Shown: positions 1 through 7,361 of the stretch, one piece after another | How positions within the stretch are numbered: the first letter of the stretch is position 1 | Layout: each line of letters starts with the position of its first letter | NCBI GenBank assembly: GCA_027604685.1 | Contig: JADHYX010000219.1 | Coordinates: forward strand, 18,276 to 28,286 | From: Lobulomyces angularis | Taxonomy: Eukaryota > Chytridiomycota > Chytridiomycetes > Lobulomycetales > Lobulomycetaceae | Reading direction: 5' to 3' | DNA: 10,011 nt | Notes under the pieces: generated by a model | Database searches by the model: none | What the model was told of the DNA's origin: nothing | What the model saw: the letters and a program-made list of their open reading frames with translations, nothing else | Made by a program: the position numbers and the translations under genes

Positions 1-140
1 AGCTAGAAATCGTTAAATCATTAAAAAAACAAAAATAAAATCAAATAAAAAATATCTTGCTTGAATAATTTTAATGAAATATTGTGATAAAACGAAGAAA
101 ATTTATATTCTTAATTTTTTTTCATATTTACATATTTTCT
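1..140. other. Intergenic DNA downstream of the octanoyltransferase gene
   Basis: This AT-rich stretch lies beyond the minus-strand stop codon at 143-141. It probably holds the 3' untranslated region of that gene. AATAAA-like words on the plus strand around 33-52 could be a polyadenylation signal of a gene entering from the left, but no coding exon is seen. Confidence 0.5.
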
Positions 141-1122
141 CTAATTTAAAAATTTGTCTATTTCATTATTTAATACGTGATCTACTAATTCCAAAGAACT
201 CAAACTTTGCTCATTTTTTTCATCCAAGTCAACGTTGTTTTTAATTAAAAATTCTTTTTTAAAGTTTTTCAAATAAACTGGAATGATACTTTCAATTTCC
301 ACTAAAAACAAATAATTAAAAAAAAAAAAAGAAAATTAAAATAAATTAAATAGCTTAAATTTTTGTTATATATATTTTTTTTTTTTTTTTTGTTTTACTT
401 ACCATTAGTTGATAATTCTTTGGAAATGGAAGTAGCAGATTTGCCAACCAATCCACAGGGTATTATATGGTCAAACCATTTTAAATCGGTATTACAATTC
501 AATCCAAAACCAAAAGAGGTTATGTACCTTTGAACTTGTATTCCTTTTGTTTTGTAAGTAAATTTATTATTATACACATATATTTTTTTGATATCAATAA
601 TTCATATTTTTTTTTAAAAAAAAATTACCAATAGCTGCTATCTTTCTATCGTTTTCAACCCATACTCCAGTTTCCGCTCCTTTTTCTGCTTTTATGTTAT
701 AGTCACCACATGTTGATATAATTGAATTTTCCAAATTTGAAACATAATCTCGTACTCCTAGTTTAAAGTTTTTTAAGTTTAGTATCGGATAAACTAACAA
801 TTGTCCAGGTCCTATCAAAAAAAATAATAATAAAAAATAAATACTATTTATTGTTTTAAAAAAGTTTTTTGTTACCATGAAAGGTAATTTTTCCACCTCT
901 GGCAGTTTCCAGGTAATCAGCACCTAAACTGGTTAATTTTTTTAACTCCTGCGTATCAGGTCGTAATCTCCTGCCTAAGGTGTACGTTGGGGTATGTTGT
1001 GTACAGAGGATTAAATCTGTTTGAGTTTTATTAGTTGTCTTTAAATTTACCAAAAAATTTTGCAAATTAATGTATTTTTGATAGTTTATGAGATTAGGTA
1101 AAATTTTGTATGCCACTTTCAT
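141..1122 (-). CDS. LIPT2: Octanoyl-[acyl-carrier protein]:protein N-octanoyltransferase (LIPT2/LipB family), 4 exons
   Basis: The enzyme moves octanoyl from acyl carrier protein onto a lysine of lipoate-dependent proteins, the first step of mitochondrial lipoate attachment. Exons on the minus strand are 1122-876, 811-629, 543-403 and 301-141, with introns of 64, 85 and 101 bases, all GT-AG and all in phase 1. The joined frame is 732 bases (243 residues plus TAG). Family motifs are clear: TYTLGRR (46-52), [12 protein letters not shown] (75-86), RKIAAIG (138-144) and PCG (172-174), followed by ATSI. By comparison with LipB, K139 and C173 are the expected catalytic lysine and cysteine. Their 34-residue spacing matches the 142/176 pair of the Mycobacterium enzyme as I recall it. 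The protein begins right at the family domain with no mitochondrial presequence, and an in-frame stop lies 12 bases upstream of the ATG. An unseen 5' exon is therefore possible. The gene is head to head with uL14m. Confidence 0.93.
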
Positions 1123-1316
1123 TTTTTTTCTTTATTTTATTTTTAGTTTCTATTTCAGAAATTACTTTATTTTATTTTATTTTTTTTTAACAAAAGAAAA
1201 AAAAAAAAAAAAAAATTATAATGAGATGTAAGTTATAAAAAATAAAAAAAAATAGAAGTTTAAATAATTTTTAAAAAAAAAAAAAAATTAAAATTTTATA
1301 ATTTGAAGTTTAATTT
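1123..1316. promoter_or_regulatory. Divergent promoter region between LIPT2 and uL14m genes
   Basis: Only 194 bases separate the two start codons, which face away from each other, so this segment must carry the 5' leaders and promoters of both genes. It is nearly pure A/T, with a T-rich half next to LIPT2 and long A runs (about 1198-1215 and 1274-1287) toward uL14m. Poly(dA:dT) tracts of this kind commonly exclude nucleosomes in fungal promoters. No specific factor-binding motif is recognisable. Confidence 0.55.
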
Positions 1317-1982
1317 ATGATTCAACTAAAATCACTACTGAAGGTGATTGATAATTCCGGAGCTCAAATTGTTGAATGTATTAACATTATGGGAACAAGA
1401 GGAAGGATCGGGTAGAATAACAATTAATGATGAATGTAAACTTAAATTTTTTATTTTTTATTTTTTCAAGTTATGTTGGTGACGAGATAGTTTGTGTTGT
1501 AAAGAAAGCAAAAACTGCGGAAGCGTACACATCAAAAAATAAAAATAAAAAAAAAAATAAAAAAGTTTCAATTTTTTTTTAAATTTTTTTTTTTAATTTA
1601 ATCTAGTTCAACGAAACAAGCTACTTCTTCGACACTAGTAAGCAAACTTCGTAAAGGAGAGGTTTGTAGAGCTATTATTGTTAGAACAAAAAAGGAAACC
1701 TTGAGAAAGGATGGCACTTTTATAAAATTTGATGATAACGCTGTAGTAATGATAAATAAACAGGGTAAATCATATTTTTTTTAAAGTATTACTAAAAACT
1801 TGCTTAATTTTGTAAATATTTTTAGGGCAACCTTTAGGAAATAGAATTTTGGGAGTGATTGCCAGTGAAGTTAGACAAAAAAGATGGTTTTGAAAACAAA
1901 ATTTTTTTTATTTTTTTGGAAATTTTATTTATATTTGTTTTTTAGGGCGAAAATTGCATCGTTGGCTCCAAGAGTTGTTTAA
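1317..1982 (+). CDS. Mitochondrial large-subunit ribosomal protein uL14m, 5 exons
   Basis: This is a core protein of the mitochondrial 50S-type subunit, placed at the subunit interface in bacterial and mitochondrial ribosomes. Exons are 1317-1411, 1471-1524, 1607-1764, 1826-1886 and 1946-1982, with introns of 59, 82, 61 and 59 bases. The joined frame is 405 bases, giving 134 residues. It shows the whole uL14 pattern: KVIDNSGAQ (9-17) then a conserved Cys at 21, [12 protein letters not shown] (34-45), a basic [10 protein letters not shown] (70-79), [15 protein letters not shown] (85-99), GQPLGNRI (103-110) and the terminal [10 protein letters not shown]. Length and start (MIQLKS) fit bacterial uL14 and yeast Mrpl38, which also lack a cleavable leader, so the ATG at 1317 is convincing. 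The last intron splits the Trp codon at 1885-1886 and has the unusual donor GTTTTG. The fungal-like N-terminus is one of the best clues to the host. Confidence 0.93.
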
Positions 1983-2051
1983 GTTACAAAAAAATTTAAG
2001 AAAGAAAAAAAAAAAAGATATATATTTTAATCGATTATCTCTACTATAAGT

Positions 2052-2256
2052 ATGTATTTTAATGATAAATGTAAACGATATAGCTACTTAATTAATAAAA
2101 CAATTTAATTTTTTTATAAACAGTATTGGCGGCATTATTTTTTTAATAGTGAATAAAATTTTGATTAGATCAAGCTGGAAATACTATGTTGATAAAAAAG
2201 AAATACTTGACAACTTATTTATAGCAGTCAAGCATTCCATTTCTGAAACAACATGA
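2052..2256 (+). CDS. Possible tiny spliced gene of about 41 residues (speculative)
   Basis: A 107-base open stretch (2150-2256, ending TGA) reads as ordinary-looking protein, with IRSSWKYYVDKKEILDN in its middle. It can be joined in phase to an ATG at 2052 through an intron 2071-2149 (donor GTAAAC, acceptor ATAG). The joined frame is 126 bases. Another acceptor-like site at 2123 does not give a usable frame from this start. There is no family match that I recognise, and the model rests only on phase agreement, so it may be chance in AT-rich DNA. Confidence 0.13.
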
Positions 2257-2413
2257 ATTCGTAATTTCAAAAAATATTGATTGATAATCCACAGTTTTAT
2301 AACTTTTATAACTTTAAAATAAACAGAGAATTACAATCTATGGTTTTTTTTTTTTATATATTTAAAATATATTTTTTTAATTCTGTTTTTGCAATTTTTT
2401 TTTTTTTTTTTAG

Positions 2414-2601
2414 AATTAACAATAAAACTTTTGTTGTATAGATTATTGAAATTTTTTCAAAAAAAAAATTTTGTAAAAAAAGAAAATCAAATTTCCACAA
2501 AATTATCATTTTCTTTTATTGTTTATATATTTGTTAGAACAGCTTTTTTTTTAAGTAGAAAAAAAAAAGCTAAACTATTCCAAAAAGAAAATTTGAAATA
2601 A
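2414..2601 (+). other. Exon-like open stretch after a poly-T acceptor (speculative)
   Basis: A run of T ending in TAG at 2411-2413 looks like a 3' splice site and is followed by about 62 codons without a stop, ending TAA at 2599-2601. The translation is dominated by Lys, Phe and Leu, with a hydrophobic part near FSFIVYIFV. No in-frame ATG exists, and no upstream exon with the needed phase 1 is convincing. Low-complexity A/T sequence can stay open by chance, so this could equally be leader or spacer DNA. Confidence 0.12.
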
Positions 2602-2693
2602 AGAGCCAGAAACAATTGTGATCTTTTTTTTTCTTTTTAATTTATTTAAATTAAAGTCTATTTTTTTTTTTTAAAAAAAAAGTATTTCTCAAA

Positions 2694-5600
2694 ATGTCTT
2701 CTGCTAATCAGGATACTATAGATATGAATGAAGATGAGGTGACATAAAAATAAATGCTAACCTTTAAATTTTTTTATTTTAATTTAAATATTAGATCAGA
2801 AAAAAAAGATTAGCTAAATTAGCATCTCATTCTGCTTCTCAAAATAATAATCCAAAACCTGTTTCTGCCATTGTTTCTTCATTGCCTTCTCAAAAATCTG
2901 CAGAAGTTAAAGTATCTAATTTTCAAAAACCTGCTGAGGCGAAAGCTATAAATTCTCCAAAAAAAGCAACAGTAGAAATATCATCTCCTACAGTCACACG
3001 AAAATCTGTCACCAGCGGAACTCCTACAACACCCTCCAGTGCGGAAGCAAAATTTAGAAGTCAGTCGCACGAAGAGTGGGAGCATGACGCTTTATGTTAC
3101 ATATTTCACGTTTCTCTTGAGGTAATTTTATAAATTAATTTTTTAAAAAATAATGAATAATTAATTTTTAATAAAATAATAAATAATTATTTTTTGTCGT
3201 TTTTTTTTTTTAATAAAATTTTTCTATAAATTAACCAAAATAAAAAAAAAAATTTATTATAAATTTTACGTTAGGAAACACAAAAACCTTATGATTATTT
3301 AACAAATTTGGCGGAAACACTAAGAAATGAACAAAAACCATTATTAATTACATCTGATGTCATCGAAAGTATTATTTTTGAAAGATTAAGCCTCGAAAAT
3401 CCAAAAAAGAAATTACCAATTTTTGATTATTTGGTAGAGTGTTGGAAAAGATGCGTTTTTGTAAAATCAAAACTGGTGAACAATTATCAAGAAAAATCCA
3501 AGGATGATGCATCTTTACGAATGCTTGTTGAATACAGAAAGAATTTATTGTGTAATCCAAAGGGATACTTTAATTTTATAGTTTCGTACTCTGGACTTGT
3601 TTTAAATGACATGTTGGAAATGTTTCCTCAAGCAGAGGAGTAATGCAATAATGTTTAAATTATTTTTAGAATTAATTTTTGAATATAGAGTAGTCGCTCA
3701 GGGAGCACGGTATTTAGGATCTAAACTTTTAATGCAAGATGTTAGTATAGTAGAGGAGCAGGTGCCAAAGGCTTTTTTAGATGAATTTGTTGCAAGATTT
3801 AATGGCGATGGATTAGAAGATGTAAGAAATATATTTAAATTATCACCAATTTTTATATTTGTAGATCATGAAAGAAGTGTTAATTACTATATCTGCAAGT
3901 ATGAGACAAGAAAACATACTCAAAAATTGGATTGTACCATTAAGAGCACTAACACTACTCTGCAGTTATAAATGCATTGCGGAGATGGTAGACTATTTTA
4001 AGATGTTTTATACATATTAAAAATTTTAATAGGTACCAAGAGTTCAAAATTTTAATCCTGCCAATACTACTCCTAAGACTTTGGAAGTTATACCATTTTT
4101 TGGGCCATTTTTTAGGCAAATTAGTATTTTTGCTGAGTTAGATCCACAAATTGGAGAAAATTACTTTTTTAGTAATGATTCTACACTTTCTGATGGTGTA
4201 GAACTAAATGGATTTAATATCGGTAATAGAAACATTGCGGATGTAAAGAGTTCAATGAGTGTTTTACAAAATCTATCTTTTCGATCTCAGGTGAGATAAG
4301 TTTATTTTTCGAAAAAAAAATTTATTTTTAAAATAGAAAATGTTGTATGAAGTAGTTATGCTAATTATTAAATCATCACCAGAAGCTAAGGAGGCTATTC
4401 TTCAATTCTTGGCTGACTGCATTAATAAAAATAGATCTAGAGGAAAATTACAGGTATATTTAACAGATAGATAGCTTTCCTTTAAATAATTAAGGTTGAT
4501 AAAAATACGGTGTCTAGTGATGGGTTTATGTTTAGCGTTGTCTCACTTTTAATGTTTTTAGTGGAGCCTATTTTAGATCAAAATTTTTCAAAATTAACCT
4601 TAATTGATACCAAATATTTACATCTCAATTCAAGACTAATAATTGAGTTGGATGACACAAGAATATTAAGTGAACAAGCTCAAACTGAACAATTTTTGAA
4701 AACATTAAAAGAAATAAATGATCCGACTAGTATAAATAAGCCAAATTTTATTTCAGATATATTCTTTTTAACTATATTCGCTCAGCATTATGGATTTTTA
4801 GCCATTTTGAGATTTTACCAAAACTTTGTGAAGCAAATTGAAGAATTTAGAGGACAGGTTGCCGTAATGAGAGAGAAAAAAAATAGTGGAGGTTTTCAAG
4901 GTCCACAGGAAGCTATGGCTACCATGGCGTTAGCCAAATATGAGGTACCTTAGTTAATATAATCTCTTATATATTTTTAAAATTTAGAAACAATTGGATC
5001 AAATGATTTCATTAAAATTGTCCTATGACAGTTTAATAACTGATCATCAGTTTTTAAAAACAAACTTAAAATTTTACGATTTAGTAATTGCATTTTTAAT
5101 GCGGACAGTTTTTGTGGGATGTGAATTACTAACTCAAGGTCCAAAAGTAGATCAAGGATTTAATTGGTTCAATTTTTTTAGAGGTGATTTGCGATCGTGT
5201 ACCAGTCTTAAAACTTTAGATTTAAGCAAACTGGAAAATATCAAACAGCCCGACTTATTTTTCAACTTACCAGAGTTTATTTTTGAAGATATTGTAGAAT
5301 TTTACTTATATATTTTGAGATTTGAAAAACCTCTATTTAAAAACACTGACAGGTTGCTACCATTTTTTTTTTTTTTTTTTTTTTAAAAAATTTTTTTTTT
5401 TTTTATTTCTAGAAATGAAATTTTAACATTTGCAATGTTTTTTTTAACAAATTCCTCATTGGTGAAAAATCCTTATTTAAAATCGAAATTGATTGAAGTA
5501 AAAAAATAACAAAAAATTTTTTCATTTTTTTTTTTAATTTTTCTTTTAGGTATTATTTTACTTTACGTTACCACTTTATAAAACCAGAACAGGTGAAACC

Positions 5601-6936
5601 ATTGGAAGACTGGATGAAGTTTTTTCAACACATCCGTTTTGCAAAGAATATTTAGTAAATTCTGTATTAAAGTTCTATTGTGGTATCGTTTTGCAAAAAA
5701 AAATCTTTAGTTTATCAAGAAATTTTCTTTAATTTTAAGATGTGGAGCAAACGGGAATGAGCTCTCAATTTTACGATAAATTTAACATTCGATACAACAT
5801 TAGTCAAATTTTAAGGGCAATATGGCCGGACTACCTGCACAGACAAAAAGTAATAGATTTAAGTCAACAGGATTTCCCTTTTTTTGTTAAATTCGCCAAT
5901 CTATTAATCAATGACACAACTTATTTAATGGACGAAGGCCTATCAAAATTGACTGAAATAAGGAATGTACAAAATGAAATGGCAAGTCCTGATTGGGAAA
6001 GTAAAACACAGGTAAATACGAATTTTTGTAAGATTTTGATTTCCTTTTTTTGGTTAGGAGCATAAAAATGAACGATTAGGAACCTTGAAATCTGCAGAAA
6101 GGCAGGCGGCTTCATTTGTTTCTTTAGGAAATGAAACAGTAAATATGCTGCGTTATTTGACCACAGAGGAAGGAATTGTGGGACCTTTTTGTGACAAAAT
6201 CATTGTTGATAAGTTAGCTGCAATGATGAATTATAATTTAGTTGCCTTAGTTGGGCCGAAATGCACGGAGTTGAAGGTATTTATTTCATTTTATTTCACA
6301 CACATTATTTAATTTTTTAAAAGGTTTCCAACCCAGAGAAATATAGATTTAATCCAAAGAAAAGTCTAAAAAATTTGATCCAAACGTTTATGAATTTGAG
6401 CAATAAAGCTGAATTTGTTGAGGCATGCGCTTTAGATGGAAGAAGTTATAATAAAAGTTTATTTGAAAGAGCAATAGTAATTCTGGAAAAGAATTTTTTG
6501 ATTGAAACACAAGATATTGAAAAACTAATGGTGTTTTTGAATAAAGTGGAAACTTACAAATCTAAAGTTGAAGAAGAGGAAGAGTTATTTGGTGAAATTC
6601 CCGATGAATTTTTAGACCAAATTATGAGCACCTTGATGCAAGGTAATTGTTTTAAAAAATAACTCGGATAATGTTTAATGTTTGTTATAGATCCTGTTGT
6701 CCTACCAAGCGGAAATGTTCTGGACCGATCCACCATTACTAAGCAATTGTTGAATAATCCTATAGATCCATTCAATAGACAGCCTATGGTATTATTAAAA
6801 TTAACATCTTAAACATTATTTTATTCTTTTATAGACTGTTGATGATCTTGTTCCTGACTTAGAATTGAAAGCTCGAATTGATGAGTGGAAAAGAGGAATG
6901 AAAGGAAAGAGAGGTGAACCAATGCAATTAATTTAA
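2694..6936 (+). CDS. UFD2: Ubiquitin conjugation factor E4 (UFD2/UBE4 family) with C-terminal U-box, 16 exons
   Basis: E4 enzymes extend short ubiquitin chains on substrates, typically with the Cdc48/p97 segregase, for delivery to the proteasome. Exons: 2694-2738, 2795-3121, 3275-3639, 3689-3821, 3865-3987, 4033-4290, 4337-4453, 4495-4944, 4988-5352, 5413-5497, 5550-5682, 5740-6011, 6058-6276, 6324-6642, 6691-6788 and 6835-6936. All 15 introns are GT-AG, 41-153 bases long. The joined frame is 3411 bases: 1136 residues plus TAA, between yeast Ufd2 (about 960) and human UBE4B (about 1300). The N-terminus has the family motif [11 protein letters not shown] (14-24), then a disordered Ser/Pro/Lys stretch. 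The core follows, with [30 protein letters not shown] (811-822) and LINDTTYL (856-863). The U-box runs from about 1057 to 1130 ([16 protein letters not shown], then [16 protein letters not shown]). No key block is missing, so the gene looks intact. The ATG at 2694 is chosen because it leads directly into the conserved N-terminal motif. Confidence 0.95.
3640..3688 (+). promoter_or_regulatory. E4 intron 3 with two competing 3' splice sites
   Basis: The donor GTAATG at 3640 follows codon GAG. The acceptor that keeps the E4 frame is TAG ending at 3688. A T-rich TAG ending at 3669 lies 19 bases earlier. Its use would read into TGA after four codons. Retention of the intron also gives an immediate TAA. 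The downstream choice is fixed by the protein match on both sides. Confidence 0.5.
5363..5404. repeat. Homopolymer tract T22-A6-T14 inside E4 intron 9
   Basis: Twenty-two T, six A and fourteen T follow each other inside the 60-base intron 5353-5412, just before its CTAG acceptor. It acts as an extreme polypyrimidine-like tract. Its exact length is uncertain because such runs are prone to slippage and sequencing error, but it does not affect the protein. Confidence 0.85.
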
Positions 6937-7361
6937 AGCATTACATGTAATTATTATGTTTATTTTATAGTTTGTTTTTATAATTAAAATGTTAAATTTA
7001 AAAAAATAAGAAAATTTTTTGACGAAAAAATTTTCCGTTTACATTAAATTCTATACATTGTTAAAAAGAAACGAAAAACTCAAATATTAGTAGTTTTTAA
7101 AAAATTAACATGGTGGATGATAAATATTTATCAAATAACGTTTTTTCAGTTGTTTTTAATGTTAAATAAATTTCTATCAGCTTTGACTTATTTTATTCTT
7201 TTTTTTTTCCAGATTGATTTAGTGATTGGTTAGTTTTTTTTAGGGGTAAAAAGAACATTTGGTTCATACAATAGAAAAAAAAAAATAGTTACTAAAAAAA
7301 TAAGATTGACATAGATTGAAAATCTTTTTGGTTTTATTTAAATTACCATCTTCTTACAGGG
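6937..7361. other. Intergenic stretch after the E4 gene
   Basis: The first part should contain the E4 3' untranslated region, and AT-rich words near 6983-7015 could serve polyadenylation. The second part should be the promoter and leader of the next gene. It may include small coding exons, listed separately. A pyrimidine-rich CATCTTCTTACAG ends at 7359, immediately before the ATG at 7362, and resembles a 3' splice site. No RNA gene is seen. Confidence 0.55.
7110..7228 (+). other. Candidate 5' coding exons of the following large gene
   Basis: An ATG at 7110 opens 17 codons up to 7160, starting MVDDKYLSNN. A donor GT at 7161 and acceptor CCAG at 7209-7212 would join this to 7213-7228 (IDLVI plus one base). 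A donor at 7229 and acceptor ACAG at 7356-7359 would then join in phase to the ATG at 7362. The phases agree at both junctions. Against it, every secure intron in this window ends in TAG or AAG, while these two would end in CAG, and the gene could simply start at 7362 with an intron in its leader. Confidence 0.3.

Larger units (their letters stand above)
1983..2693. other. 711-base intergenic stretch between uL14m and the E4 gene
   Basis: No recognisable gene is found here. It should hold the uL14m 3' end and the E4 promoter and leader. It is very AT-rich, with T runs at about 2343-2355 and 2394-2411 and A/T runs just before the E4 start. It is longer than the other complete intergenic gaps in the window (194 and 425 bases). 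Two exon-like stretches inside it are listed separately with low confidence. Confidence 0.6.

Noticed and set aside
594..923. Minus-strand open frame that reads across two LIPT2 introns
   Set aside because: Its middle is the true second exon, but both ends run into introns whose GT-AG borders fit the family motifs HGPGQ and KIAAIG exactly.
2150..2256. TGA at 2254-2256 as a reassigned sense codon linking to downstream exons
   Set aside because: Trp is coded by TGG elsewhere and no secure exon contains TGA, so the standard code is sufficient.
3372..3560. Minus-strand open frame inside E4 exon 3
   Set aside because: It is antisense to a segment with clear E4 homology and has no recognisable protein content of its own.
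3600..3900. Apparent frameshifts suggesting an E4 pseudogene
   Set aside because: Every break coincides with a short GT-AG intron, and the joined frame is intact over 1136 residues.
3606..3971. Plus-strand open frame overlapping the end of E4 exon 3 and crossing introns 3 and 4
   Set aside because: Only 3689-3821 is coding in this frame. The remainder is intron or out of frame relative to conserved E4 sequence.
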